Of a stretch of DNA of 64,000 bases, positions 52,997 to 61,521 are shown one piece after another. The notes beneath the pieces were generated by a model. That model was not told where the DNA came from and did not search any database. It was given only the letters and a program-made list of their open reading frames with translations. The stretch spans positions 18,099-82,098 of the forward strand of contig JADCCN010000001.1 of the NCBI GenBank assembly GCA_020252645.1, written 5' to 3'. Each line of letters begins with the position of its first letter. Position 1 is the first letter of the stretch. The position numbers were made by a program, and so were the translations under genes. This DNA is from Methylobacterium sp. GTDB lineage: Bacteria; Pseudomonadota; Alphaproteobacteria; Rhizobiales; Beijerinckiaceae.

Positions 52997-54025
52997 ATGC
53001 TCAAGACCACGCTCGCCGGATCCTTGCCGAAGCCGAGATGGCTCGCGGAGGAGGAGAAGCTCTGGGCCGGCTGGAAGCTCGCGGGCGATGATCTCGCCGA
53101 AGGAAAGCGCGACGCCACCATCCTCGCGGTGAAGCTGCAGGAAGTCGCGGGCCTCGATATCGTGGGTGATGGCGAGCAGGCGCGGCAGCATTTCGTGCAT
53201 GGGTTCCTCGCTAATCTCGAGGGCATCGACTGGGAAAAGAAAACCCGCATGGGCATCCGCAACAACCGCTATGAAGCGGATGTGCCCACGGTCACCGGCC
53301 CCATCCGCCGCAAGGGTTCCGTGCACCGCATGGAGGCCGAGGCCGCCCGCGCCCACACCACCCGCCAGCTGAAATTCACCCTGCCGGGCCCGATGACCAT
53401 CGTCGATACCATCGCGGATGCGCATTATGGCCGCCGCGAGGATCTCGCCTTCGCCTTTGCCGAGGCCTTGAACGCGGAGGCCCTCGAATTGCAGGCTTTG
53501 GGCGTGGATGTCGTGCAGTTCGACGAGCCGGCCTGGAATGTCTATATGCCGCAGGTGGCGGAATGGGGGATGGCGGCGCTCGAGCGCGCCGCCAAGGGCC
53601 TCACCTGCACCACGGCGGTGCATATCTGCTACGGCTACGGCATCAAGGCGAATATCGACTGGAAGGCCACGCTCGGCGGCTCCTGGCGCCACTACGAGGA
53701 GACCTTCCCGGTTATCGCGCGCTCCTCCATCCGGCAGGTCAGCCTCGAATGCCGGAACTCCAGGGTGCCGATGGATCTCATCAAGCTGCTCGACGGCAAG
53801 GATGTGCTCGTGGGCTGCATCGATGTCGCCTCGAATGACATCGAGACGCCCGAAGAGGTGGCCGCCACCATCCGCGAGGCGATGAAGTTCGTGGCACCCG
53901 AAAAGCTTTTCCCCTGCACGAATTGCGGCATGGCCCCGATGACGCGCAATGTCGCCTATGGAAAGCTGGCGAGCCTTGCGAAAGGCGCGAAAATCGTCTG
54001 CGATGAGCTGAAGAGTCGCGGCTGA
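52997..54025 (+). CDS. Cobalamin-independent methionine synthase-like protein, core (C-terminal domain) type
   Basis: The 342-residue protein corresponds to the catalytic C-terminal barrel of MetE and lacks the N-terminal half of classical MetE (about 750 residues). Zinc-ligand candidates are present: H-I-C-Y-G-Y-G near residue 210 (His and Cys), S-L-E-C near 250 (Glu), and C-T-N-C-G-M near 310 (Cys). D-I-V-G-D-G-E near 53 and D-E-P-A-W near 175 are also MetE-like. Core-MetE homologues transfer methyl groups to homocysteine, some with other methyl donors and partner proteins. GGGAGG precedes the ATG at 52997, preferred over a GTG two codons upstream. Confidence 0.85.
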   Translation: MLKTTLAGSLPKPRWLAEEEKLWAGWKLAGDDLAEGKRDATILAVKLQEVAGLDIVGDGEQARQHFVHGFLANLEGIDWEKKTRMGIRNNRYEADVPTVTGPIRRKGSVHRMEAEAARAHTTRQLKFTLPGPMTIVDTIADAHYGRREDLAFAFAEALNAEALELQALGVDVVQFDEPAWNVYMPQVAEWGMAALERAAKGLTCTTAVHICYGYGIKANIDWKATLGGSWRHYEETFPVIARSSIRQVSLECRNSRVPMDLIKLLDGKDVLVGCIDVASNDIETPEEVAATIREAMKFVAPEKLFPCTNCGMAPMTRNVAYGKLASLAKGAKIVCDELKSRG

Positions 54026-54038
54026 AAAGGGAATCACC

Positions 54039-54401
54039 TTGCGATATGAGCGTCGGCACCAGCCTCTCGTGAGCCGGCGGGAATTTGCCGGGCGGCTCGG
54101 TCGCGCCGCCCTGCTCTGGGTCGCGCTCACGCTGTGCGGACTCGCCATCGGCATGTCGGGCTATATGGGCCTCGAGGGCTTGCATCCGCTCGATGCCTTC
54201 CTCAACGCGGCGATGATCCTCGCCGGGATGGGCCCGGTCGATGCTATGAAGACCGATGCCGGCAAGTTTTTCGCCGGCTGCTATGCCATCTTTTCCGGAC
54301 TGCTCATCGTGATCGCCTCGGGCTTCGTGCTGGCCCCCATCGTGCACCGCGTGCTGCATGCCTTCCATGTCGAACAGGGACGAAACAAGGACGATGACTG
54401 A
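54039..54401 (+). CDS. Small membrane protein with a two-helix ion-channel-like layout
   Basis: The 120-residue protein begins at TTG (AAGGGA site about 7 nt upstream; no in-frame ATG near the start). It has one membrane helix (about residues 22-40), a hydrophobic re-entrant-like segment with A-M-I-L-A-G-M-G-P-V-D near residue 60, and a second helix (about 78-100). This resembles two-helix potassium channels, but the filter T-V-G-Y-G-D is replaced by A-G-M-G-P-V-D. Function unproven. It overlaps the next gene by 8 nt. Confidence 0.65.
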   Translation: MRYERRHQPLVSRREFAGRLGRAALLWVALTLCGLAIGMSGYMGLEGLHPLDAFLNAAMILAGMGPVDAMKTDAGKFFAGCYAIFSGLLIVIASGFVLAPIVHRVLHAFHVEQGRNKDDD

Positions 54402-54783
54402 GGACCACCCCGGCCCGCGCGGTCAACTCACGCTCCGCACCATCGCCATGCCGGCGGATACCAATGCCAATGGCGATATCTTCGGCGGCTGGGTGATGGC
54501 GCGGATGGACCAGGCCGGCGGCATTGCCGGTGTCGAACGCACCAAGGGCCGCGTGGTGACGGTGAAGGTCGATTCCATGACCTTCATCCGCCCCATGAAG
54601 GTGGGCGACGTGCTTTGCGTCTATACGGAAATCGGGCGCGTGGGCCGCACGTCCTTCCAGATCCACGTGGAAGCCTGGGCGCAGCGCTTCATGACCCAGC
54701 AGATGGAACTGGTGACGGATGCCGATTTCACCTTTGTCGCCATCGATGATGCCGGCAAGCCGCGGCCTGTGCCGCCGGCGTGA
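54394..54783 (+). CDS. Acyl-CoA thioesterase, YciA-like hotdog fold
   Basis: The 129-residue enzyme has the hotdog motif: M-P-A-D-T-N-A-N-G-D-I-F-G-G-W-V near residue 20 with the conserved Asp/Asn-Gly, then V-T-V-K-V-D-S-M-T-F-I-R-P near 55 and V-Y-T-E-I near 77. It hydrolyses acyl-CoA, probably as a hexamer in the cytoplasm. The ATG at 54394 lies inside the end of the preceding membrane protein gene, so the two are coupled. Confidence 0.92.
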   Translation: MTEDHPGPRGQLTLRTIAMPADTNANGDIFGGWVMARMDQAGGIAGVERTKGRVVTVKVDSMTFIRPMKVGDVLCVYTEIGRVGRTSFQIHVEAWAQRFMTQQMELVTDADFTFVAIDDAGKPRPVPPA

Positions 54784-55407
54784 TCACACCCGGTTGTAGT
54801 TGAAGCTCACCGAGATGCGCTCGTCCGCCGCGCGGTTCATCGGCACGTCGTGGCGCAGGAAGCTTTCCCAGAGCAGCAAAGTGCCCGCCTCGGGCTGGAG
54901 CGAGACGAAGCTCTGGTTTTCGCGCGCGGCCTTCTTCTTGCGCGGGGGATGCGCCATCATCATGGCGTGGCGCGGGTCCTCGAAGCGGATGGCGCTCGCG
55001 CCCTGGGGGATCGCTGCGTAGAATGTGCCCGAGATCACCGAATTCGGGTGGATATGGGCGGCGTGAAAACCGCCCTCGGGCAGCACGTTCACCCAATAGG
55101 AATCCATCGCGAGCTTGCCGCCGCCGAGATCGAATTCGAGCGCCTTCGCGAAGGCCTTCACATGCCCGTCGATGAGCTTCGCCAGCGCCTTGAAGGCGGG
55201 GAAACGCCAGGGCAGGTCATCCAGCGAGGCATAGGAGGTGTAGCCGGGATAGCCGTTGTCGCGGCACCATTTCCGGCCCGCTTCGTCCTCCAGGCTCAGC
55301 ACTTCCGCCGCCGCGACGATCTCCGCCAGCAATGCCGCATCCGCGATCTGCGCGCGATAGATCCGCGTCGGGAAAAGGGTGAGAATCTCGGAAGGCGCGT
55401 CGCTCAT
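54784..55407 (-). CDS. TIGR02466-family protein, 2OG-Fe(II) oxygenase-like
   Basis: The 207-residue protein has L-F-P-T-R-I-Y near residue 10, H-A-A-H-I-H-P-N near 115 (His with following acidic/His ligands), and L-L-L-W-E-S-F-L-R-H-D-V-P near 175 (second His and Arg). This double-stranded beta-helix layout marks a putative 2-oxoglutarate/Fe(II) oxygenase family (TIGR02466). Substrate unknown. Its ATG overlaps the stop of the phosphatase gene (4 nt), so they form an operon. Its stop directly adjoins that of the thioesterase. Confidence 0.8.
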   Translation of the reverse strand: MSDAPSEILTLFPTRIYRAQIADAALLAEIVAAAEVLSLEDEAGRKWCRDNGYPGYTSYASLDDLPWRFPAFKALAKLIDGHVKAFAKALEFDLGGGKLAMDSYWVNVLPEGGFHAAHIHPNSVISGTFYAAIPQGASAIRFEDPRHAMMMAHPPRKKKAARENQSFVSLQPEAGTLLLWESFLRHDVPMNRAADERISVSFNYNRV

Positions 55408-55916
55408 GCCCTGTCCTTGGAGCCGCAGGCCGCCCAGGCCGCCTGCGCATCGGTTTCCACGGCGCCGGGGCGCGCCTTGCGCACGATTTCCAGTGCAGTC
55501 TCCGGCGGGGTGCCATGTTCGGCCAGCACACGCATCGCCACCATGCCGGAGCGTCCCTTCCCGCCCATGCAATGGAGGAGAACGGAACCGCCCTTGCGCA
55601 AGTTCAGTCGCAGGACCTCGGAGAGGGGCTTCCAGCGCGCGTCGCTCTCGGCGGGCGCGCCGAAATCCGGCACTGCGAAATGGTGATGCGGAATACCGTG
55701 CTGCGCCAGCGCCTGCGGGAGTTCACCCGCGCCGTGCCGGGCCATCTCGGCGGCCTCGGTCATGGAAACGACGAGGTTCGCCCCCCAGAGCGCGATGGCC
55801 TCCACATCCGCCGCGAGCTGGCCGGTGCGGCCCGGCAGGCGGGCCAAGCCCAGCCGGCCGCCGCCGGCGAGTTCGATCTCTGCGATCGCGAAAGGTTCCG
55901 GGGCGTCATCGTTCAT
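55404..55916 (-). CDS. Tyrosine/dual-specificity protein phosphatase family protein
   Basis: The 170-residue protein has the cysteine-phosphatase P-loop H-C-M-G-G-K-G-R-S-G near residue 115 (C-x5-R) and an upstream aspartate (V-P-D-F-G near 83) as the likely general acid. It probably dephosphorylates a protein or small phosphate. It is coupled to the oxygenase-like gene by a 4-nt overlap. Confidence 0.87.
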   Translation of the reverse strand: MNDDAPEPFAIAEIELAGGGRLGLARLPGRTGQLAADVEAIALWGANLVVSMTEAAEMARHGAGELPQALAQHGIPHHHFAVPDFGAPAESDARWKPLSEVLRLNLRKGGSVLLHCMGGKGRSGMVAMRVLAEHGTPPETALEIVRKARPGAVETDAQAAWAACGSKDRA

Positions 55917-55930
55917 GAAAGAAGGTGCGG

Positions 55931-56431
55931 TCAGTTGCCGTTGCCTTCCGGATTACGCACGAGTTCGGCCTGTGGCAAGGCATTGGATGATTCGGGTTCG
56001 GCGGTCGCGGTCAGCGGCGCGGCGGCCGGAACCGGCCCTTCCGCATTGGCATTGCCGCCCAGTCGCTCGATGGTCACGCGGGTTGTGCCCTGGCCCACGA
56101 AGCCGAGTGCGCGCGCCGCGCCATGCGAGACATCGATGATGCGCCCGCGCACGAAAGGCCCGCGATCGGTGATGCGCAGAACCACAGCCTTCCCGTTGGA
56201 TTGATTGGTGACTTTCACCCGCGAGCCGAAGGGCAGGCTGCGATGCGCGGCCGTCATGCCATCAGGCCGGAAAACTTCGCCGGAGGCCGTGCGACGCCCC
56301 GCGAGTTCGCGGCCATAGAAGCTGGCATGGCCGCTCTCGGCCAGCACGGCCGTGCCGGAAAGGAGGAGGAAAACCGTCATGCCAACGGCGCGAATCCCGC
56401 CATGCGGGAAGGATCTGAGGAGCTTTTTCAT
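55931..56431 (-). CDS. rlpA: RlpA-family septal ring lytic transglycosylase-like protein
   Basis: The 166-residue protein has a signal peptide (about residues 1-32) and the double-psi beta-barrel of RlpA: G-H-A-S-F-Y-G near residue 35, T-A-A-H-R-S-L-P-F-G-S near 60, and I-T-D-R-G-P-F near 87 with the catalytic Asp. RlpA cleaves glycan strands lacking stem peptides. There is no SPOR domain; the C-terminus is low complexity. The ATG at 56431 gives M-K-K-L and a clean signal sequence. It is 14 nt upstream of the phosphatase gene on the same strand. Confidence 0.9.
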   Translation of the reverse strand: MKKLLRSFPHGGIRAVGMTVFLLLSGTAVLAESGHASFYGRELAGRRTASGEVFRPDGMTAAHRSLPFGSRVKVTNQSNGKAVVLRITDRGPFVRGRIIDVSHGAARALGFVGQGTTRVTIERLGGNANAEGPVPAAAPLTATAEPESSNALPQAELVRNPEGNGN

Positions 56432-56536
56432 CCGAGCGGTTATATGCTGCAATGCAGCAAAAATGGGGCAGGGCGCCTTCCGCGTGCCGGAAGGGCTTGA
56501 AACGCGGGCCGCAACTGCGCAAAGAACGGGGGCGCT

Positions 56537-56612
56537 GGGGGTGTCGCCAAGCGGTTAAGGCCGGCTGCTCATAACAGTCTTATCGCAGGTTCGAATCCTG
56601 CCACCCCCACCA
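56537..56612 (+). tRNA. tRNA with CAT anticodon (Met or lysidine-type Ile)
   Basis: A 76-nt cloverleaf folds by eye: acceptor GGGGGTG / CACCCCC (56537-56543 and 56602-56608), D-stem GCC/GGC, anticodon stem GGCTG / CAGTC with loop CTCATAA (anticodon CAT), variable TTATC, T-stem GCAGG / CCTGC with TTCGAAT, discriminator A and encoded CCA. The D-arm GCCAAGCGGTTAAGGC is more like tRNA-Gln than the usual Met or Ile(CAT) tRNA. An elongator Met or Ile2 identity cannot be settled by eye. An accessory gene cluster begins about 320 nt downstream. Confidence 0.88.
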
Positions 56613-56931
56613 CGCACCTCACTCTTTCGCAGACCTGCGCCGGAGCGGGGCAATTGCCCGATTTTTCGAAGGCTTGCAGCGAGAACTTTGATTTTGCGGG
56701 GTCTGGCTGAGAGGCTTTGCGGCATTCATGGGCGGCTTGGAGCGGTTGCCGATCTGACTCGATCAGATCGACCGCTCTAAGCTCTTGATTTACCGCATTT
56801 TCTTCAATCAGCCGGTATCCACTTGATCGGAAAATGCTCTAACCCACGCCGGGGGACGTCACCCGACCATCCAATTTTCCGATATACAGCCTCTTTCGTC
56901 GAATTGAAGCAGCCAACCCCCGGGGAACGCC
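56613..56931. repeat. 319-nt gap after the tRNA with a mosaic palindromic element
   Basis: Nothing gene-like is visible. At 56740-56842 lies an element with a first hairpin unit GAGCGGTTGCCGATCTGAC...GATCGACCGCTCT, close to 33051-33090, and a second unit containing CGCATTTTCTTCAATC...GGAAAATGCTCTAA, related to the elements at 15118 and 45906. It sits between the tRNA and the amidohydrolase gene. Confidence 0.8.
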
Positions 56932-57924
56932 ATGAAATCAGCCGCAATCGACATGCATTCACACTATTATGGCGGCCTCGTGGAGGAACTCAAGTTGCGC
57001 ACTGCACGCCCAAACGTCAGCCGCAATGCTGAAGGGCGCATGGTTCTGAATGCCATGACAGCATCCACCGTGATGTCGGATGACTATACCAGTCTGAACG
57101 CCCGACTGACCTATATGGATGCTCACGGAATCGGGACCCAGCTGCTTACTTTTCCCGGCGCGCTGGGCGTGGACGTCATGCCGGTGGACGAGGTCGGAAA
57201 GGCAATCGCGCAGTATAATGACCATCTGGCGGCGATAACGCAGGCATCACAGGGTCGTTTCATTGGGCTCGGCGGCTTGCCCTTGGCCGATATCGCGCGT
57301 GCAACAACGGAAATGCGCCGTCTGCGAAGCGGTCTCGGGCTTGTCGGCGCGATCCTGCCAGGAAACTACTTTCTCACCATCGATGGCGCGAAGAGGCTCG
57401 CACCGGTGTTTGAAGCCGCCAACACGGCAGGCGCACTTCTGATGATCCATCCGGGCCTGATGGCTGGTGAGAGCCCTCCGGAGCCCTATGCAGATACATC
57501 CGTCTACCGGGCTTCGGTTCTCAACCTGCAGGCATCGCTGTCGCAGATGGCCATGACCGTCTTGTCGGGCGGTCTGGCGGAGGCCTATCCGCGGATCACG
57601 TTTCAGTTGGTCAACCTCGGCGGCACGCTGCCCTTCGTGCTTGAACGGCTTGAAGCGGTCGCGCTATCCCGCCCGCCATACGAGGCTTTTCCCCGCCAAA
57701 GCTTGCGCGGAATGGTCTATGATTGCGCCTCTCTCGGCCCGCGTGCACTCGAGTTGGCGGTGCAGGTCTTCGGCGCAGACAGGATCATGATGGGGACCGA
57801 TTATCCTATTTTCATGCCCCATCAGGTGCGCGACACCGTCATGGCCGCAAACCTCGGCGACGCGGACAGGAACCTGATCCTTCACGGCACGGCTCGCCGG
57901 ATTCTGGATCAGCTTTCGCGCTGA
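56932..57924 (+). CDS. Amidohydrolase family protein, ACMSD-like
   Basis: The 330-residue protein has the metal-binding D-M-H-S-H at the N-terminus (residues 7-11), M-I-H-P-G near 178 and G-T-D-Y-P near 288 (catalytic Asp), the layout of the amidohydrolase-2 group that includes 2-amino-3-carboxymuconate-semialdehyde decarboxylase and related aromatic-acid decarboxylases/hydrolases. Codon choice is less GC-biased than in the housekeeping genes nearby. It converges with the minus-strand ABC/oxygenase operon, 4 nt from its end. The substrate cannot be read from sequence. Confidence 0.87.
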   Translation: MKSAAIDMHSHYYGGLVEELKLRTARPNVSRNAEGRMVLNAMTASTVMSDDYTSLNARLTYMDAHGIGTQLLTFPGALGVDVMPVDEVGKAIAQYNDHLAAITQASQGRFIGLGGLPLADIARATTEMRRLRSGLGLVGAILPGNYFLTIDGAKRLAPVFEAANTAGALLMIHPGLMAGESPPEPYADTSVYRASVLNLQASLSQMAMTVLSGGLAEAYPRITFQLVNLGGTLPFVLERLEAVALSRPPYEAFPRQSLRGMVYDCASLGPRALELAVQVFGADRIMMGTDYPIFMPHQVRDTVMAANLGDADRNLILHGTARRILDQLSR

Positions 57925-57928
57925 AATG

Positions 57929-58678
57929 TCAATGAGACAGGATCTGGCTCAGGAACAGCCGGGTTCTCTCTGATTCAGGGCTCGCAAAAAACCGCTCTGG
58001 CGGAGAGGTCTCGACGATGCGGCCATGGTCCATGAACACCATCTGGTCGGCTACCTTGCGGGCGAAGCCCATCTCATGCGTGACGCAGATCATGGTCATG
58101 CCCGATTGTGCGAGATCGATCATCACATCGAGCACCTCCTTGATCATTTCCGGATCAAGCGCCGAGGTTGGTTCGTCGAACAGCATGACCTTGGGCTCCA
58201 TGCAGAGCGAGCGGGCGATGGCGACGCGCTGCTGCTGGCCACCGGAAAGCTGGGCCGGGTACTTGGCTGCCTGTTCGGGGATACGGACCCGCTCCAGATA
58301 ATGCATCGCCCGAGCCCGTGCTTCGGCCTTCGGCGTGCCGCGCGCCCGGCGCTGGGCCAGCACGCAGTTATCGAGCACCGAAAGGTGCGGAAAGAGATTG
58401 AACTGCTGGAAGACCATGCCGACTTCGCGGCGGATGGCCGCGACATTGCGCATGTCTTCGTCAAGAATGATGCCGTCAACGATGATCTCGCCTTCGTCGT
58501 GCTCTTCCAGCCGGTTGACGCAGCGGATCAGGGTAGACTTGCCCGATCCCGAGGGGCCGCAGACCACGACACGCTGGCCAAGCCGCACCTCAAGATCAAT
58601 ATCCTTCAGCACATGGAAGGCGCCAAACCACTTGTTGACACCCCTGAGCGTGATCATCGCAGGCTTATCGGATGTCAT
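57929..58678 (-). CDS. Polar amino acid ABC importer, ATP-binding protein
   Basis: The 249-residue ATPase has Walker A G-P-S-G-S-G-K-S near residue 42, the Q-loop F-Q-Q-F-N-L-F-P-H near 95, the ABC signature L-S-G-G-Q-Q-Q-R near 145, Walker B V-M-L-F-D-E-P-T near 165 and the H-loop T-H-E-M near 200. It matches GlnQ/HisP-type importers. The ATG at 58678 overlaps the stop of the deacylase gene (ATGA). It is the last gene of the minus-strand operon. Confidence 0.95.
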   Translation of the reverse strand: MTSDKPAMITLRGVNKWFGAFHVLKDIDLEVRLGQRVVVCGPSGSGKSTLIRCVNRLEEHDEGEIIVDGIILDEDMRNVAAIRREVGMVFQQFNLFPHLSVLDNCVLAQRRARGTPKAEARARAMHYLERVRIPEQAAKYPAQLSGGQQQRVAIARSLCMEPKVMLFDEPTSALDPEMIKEVLDVMIDLAQSGMTMICVTHEMGFARKVADQMVFMDHGRIVETSPPERFFASPESERTRLFLSQILSH

Positions 58679-59688
58679 AGGCCCATGAATTCCTTGTCTG
58701 TGATGGGATGACCCGTGTGGCAAAGATGGTCGCCACGACGCACCATCGGCATGGTGCGTTGGCACAAGACCTTGCCGGAGGCTCCAAAATGCACGGCAAC
58801 AGGTTGGCGGGACAGGTCATCCATAGGCCAGATGCGCCCTGCCAGATCGCCATGTGTTACGGTCCGGTCAAGAGGGACACAGGCCTCGAACAGCCCGTCA
58901 ATCGGTGCCATGACGAAGGCTTCGGCCGATGCAGTGTGATGCAGCGCTGTGCGCTTTTGCAGGCTTGATCCAGCCAGAATGCCGGCATGCCGCAAGAGAT
59001 TGATTGTCCCCTCCCAACCGATGCGCAATGCGTCCTGGTCAACCCTGGCTCCTCCGCCAAGTTCGGTTGCGACCATGACGACATTGTGCCGCTCGCACGC
59101 CGACGAGAGCGAACCGCCCGAGGATGTTGCCATGACAACGGCAGTGATCGGCGCGCCGAAGGCGTGCGCAGCAGCAAGTTTACGGGCGCGGAAAGACGTC
59201 TCGCCCATGCCGTAGACATAGCCGCAGGGGGTGTAGATCGACTTGGTGCCGCCGGAATGAAGATCAATTGCAAAGCCGACATGCGGCAGGATGATGCGCT
59301 CGATGAAATTGGCGATCATGGCGGTCGGTCCGGACGACGGATCACCGGGAAATGCCCGGTTCATGTTCTGCTGATCGATCGGGGATGTTCGCGTCCGGCC
59401 TTCGACAGCGGGCCAGTTGACACCCGGCATGATGATCAGGCGACCCGGTACCTCCGTGTGGTCAAGCTCTGCGATCAGCCTGCGGGCAATCAAGAGCCCT
59501 TCATATTCGTCGCCATGGATCCCAGCCGTGATCAGCGCGGCCGGCCCGTCGCCACCTCGGATCACGGCAATCGGCACGGGGATCACGCCATAGGCATGGA
59601 TGTCGTCTGACCAGGGGAGGCGCAGGTAACCGATGCGTTTCCCCGGCGCTTCGAGATCGATGCTGGCCGTCAGTGTCGCGCCTGCCAT
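58675..59688 (-). CDS. Succinylglutamate desuccinylase/aspartoacylase-family deacylase (DoeB-like)
   Basis: The 337-residue enzyme has the zinc motif G-I-H-G-D-E-Y-E near residue 56 (His and Glu ligands) and D-L-H-S-G-G near 142 (second His), plus N-M-N-R-A-F-P-G-D near 108, the family layout. AstE, aspartoacylase and the ectoine-pathway DoeB belong here, so it likely removes an acyl group from an amino-acid derivative. It lies between a permease gene (1-nt gap) and the ATPase gene (4-nt overlap). Which N-acyl compound it uses is unknown. Confidence 0.88.
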   Translation of the reverse strand: MAGATLTASIDLEAPGKRIGYLRLPWSDDIHAYGVIPVPIAVIRGGDGPAALITAGIHGDEYEGLLIARRLIAELDHTEVPGRLIIMPGVNWPAVEGRTRTSPIDQQNMNRAFPGDPSSGPTAMIANFIERIILPHVGFAIDLHSGGTKSIYTPCGYVYGMGETSFRARKLAAAHAFGAPITAVVMATSSGGSLSSACERHNVVMVATELGGGARVDQDALRIGWEGTINLLRHAGILAGSSLQKRTALHHTASAEAFVMAPIDGLFEACVPLDRTVTHGDLAGRIWPMDDLSRQPVAVHFGASGKVLCQRTMPMVRRGDHLCHTGHPITDKEFMGL

Positions 59689-59689
59689 A

Positions 59690-60607
59690 TCAGCCCCTGA
59701 CCCGTGTCGCATCGCGCTCCAGCCGCCCGAAAATCAGCGACAGGCTCCAGCAGATCACGAAATAGAGCAACCCGACAAACAGCAGGACCTCGAACACCCG
59801 CTGGGTCGATATCTGGATATCCTGAGCCACGAAGGTCAGTTCCTGGACCGAAACCAGCGACACCAGAGACGAATCCTTGATCATCTGGATGAACTGGTTG
59901 GACATGGGCGGAATGACATTGCGCAGGGCTTGCGGGAAAACCACATCGCGCAACACATCGAAGCGCGACAAACCAAGGCTGTTGCCGGCTTCGATCTGGG
60001 ATCGCGGCACCGACTCAATGCCGGCCCGGACGATTTCCGTGACATATGCACCGGTAAAGACGCTCAGGCAGATCAGGCCAACAAGGAAGTTCTCGATGCG
60101 GTTGATCGGCCCGAACAGCACAGAGAGCAACCAGCGCATGTCAGGTGAAAGTCGGGCCGCGCGGTCCGCAATGCCCAGCGATGGAAGGATCTGGCTCGTA
60201 ATGAAGAACACGAAGACAAAGACGAAGACGATGGGCGGAATATTGCGGATCAGCATCACGTAGCTCGTGCTGATCAGCCGTGGCAAAAGGCGCTTGCTGG
60301 TGCGCGCCCAGCCCATGATGGCACCGATGATCGCGGCCAGCAGGATGCCCCAGATGGCAAGCCGCAAGGTGGTGGCAAGCCCCAGCAGGATCGCGTTTGG
60401 AACCCAGCCGCCCGTCTTCGGGTCGACCCGGAGGATCCAGGGCCAGACCGTGCTCCAGTCCCATTTGTAATAGAGCACGGTCTGGGTCCGCCAGATGAAG
60501 TAACCCGCAGCACCGAGCACGCAAGCCAGCAGCACCGCATCGAGCCAGCCGAAGCTGAGGCCCCTGCGGCGCCGAGGTGGCAAACGTGCAGGCGCGTCGG
60601 GAGACAT
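59690..60607 (-). CDS. Polar amino acid ABC importer, permease
   Basis: The 305-residue permease has an N-terminal basic/proline-rich tail, about six membrane segments, and the EAA loop near residue 215 (I-E-A-G-N-S-L-G-L-S-R-F-D-V-L-R). It belongs to the HisM/GlnP group and pairs with the permease at 61522. It sits 20 nt downstream of the binding-protein gene on the same strand. Confidence 0.93.
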   Translation of the reverse strand: MSPDAPARLPPRRRRGLSFGWLDAVLLACVLGAAGYFIWRTQTVLYYKWDWSTVWPWILRVDPKTGGWVPNAILLGLATTLRLAIWGILLAAIIGAIMGWARTSKRLLPRLISTSYVMLIRNIPPIVFVFVFVFFITSQILPSLGIADRAARLSPDMRWLLSVLFGPINRIENFLVGLICLSVFTGAYVTEIVRAGIESVPRSQIEAGNSLGLSRFDVLRDVVFPQALRNVIPPMSNQFIQMIKDSSLVSLVSVQELTFVAQDIQISTQRVFEVLLFVGLLYFVICWSLSLIFGRLERDATRVRG

Positions 60608-60627
60608 GCGCGCGGCTTCGCCCGATG

Positions 60628-61467
60628 CTATTGCTTGACCTGATCTGCCCAGGCGCGGCTCTTGAACCAGTAGTCGCGACGCTCCTGCAGCCAGCCGCTT
60701 TCGCGGTTTGCCGTGATCCAGGCATTGAAGAAGGCCAGCGCATCCGCATCGCCCTTGCGGATGGCAAAGCCTTCAACGCTGGTGGTCAGGAAATTCTCCG
60801 TTGGCTTGAACAGCCGCTCGGGGTTCTGGATGACTGCAAAGGTTGGCGCAGGCTCGCTGGTGATGGCGGCATGGGCATTTCCGTTGACAACCTCCTGATA
60901 CACGACTGCCGTATCATCGAACTGGCGCAGCGTGGCTTTCGGGAACTTTGTCTCGATCCATTTGCAAGCCACTGTCCCGCGACGGCAGGCAAAGGTCACA
61001 TTGGTGGCATTGTAGCCTTCGGGCCATTTCAGGTTGGCGGCCAGCTGCTTGCTTGCGGCGACACCCGTACCGGACTGCGAATAGGGAACGGTGAAATTGA
61101 CCTGCAGCGCCCGGGGCGTGGTGATGCTCAAGCCGCCGATGATTGTGTCAAAGCGGCTGGCCAGCAGCGCCGGCACGATACCGTCCCAAGCGGTTGGAAC
61201 CAATTCCAGCTCAACTTCCAGATCGGCCGCCAGTTTCCTGGCAACATCGATCTCGAAGCCAATCCAGTCATTCTTGGTGTCACGCATGGCCCAGGGCACG
61301 AAGCTTGCCATGCCGACGATGATTTTCCCGCGGCGCTTGATGCTGTCGATGAGGTTGGGCGGCGCGGCGGTCTGGGCTGCAGCGGGCACGGCCGCAAATC
61401 CTGCCAGGATGGCGGCTGCCACAAGGCCGCCTGCCAGCAATCTCAGTGTGGTCTTGAAGATGGTCAT
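60628..61467 (-). CDS. Polar amino acid ABC importer, substrate-binding protein
   Basis: The 279-residue protein has a signal peptide (about residues 1-31, ending A-A-A-Q). The binding domain then follows the SBP_bac_3 pattern: G-K-I-I-V-G-M near residue 47, W-I-G-F-E-I-D-V-A-R-K-L-A near 68, G-G-L-S-I-T-T-P-R near 110. Such proteins bind polar or cyclic amino acids and their derivatives in the periplasm. Its position between the two permeases is unusual but typical for gene-shuffled operons. Confidence 0.93.
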   Translation of the reverse strand: MTIFKTTLRLLAGGLVAAAILAGFAAVPAAAQTAAPPNLIDSIKRRGKIIVGMASFVPWAMRDTKNDWIGFEIDVARKLAADLEVELELVPTAWDGIVPALLASRFDTIIGGLSITTPRALQVNFTVPYSQSGTGVAASKQLAANLKWPEGYNATNVTFACRRGTVACKWIETKFPKATLRQFDDTAVVYQEVVNGNAHAAITSEPAPTFAVIQNPERLFKPTENFLTTSVEGFAIRKGDADALAFFNAWITANRESGWLQERRDYWFKSRAWADQVKQ

Positions 61468-61521
61468 GTTGATCTCCCTTGTGTGTCGGTTTCGTCAAGG
61501 ATCAAGGCAAGGATTGCGCCA

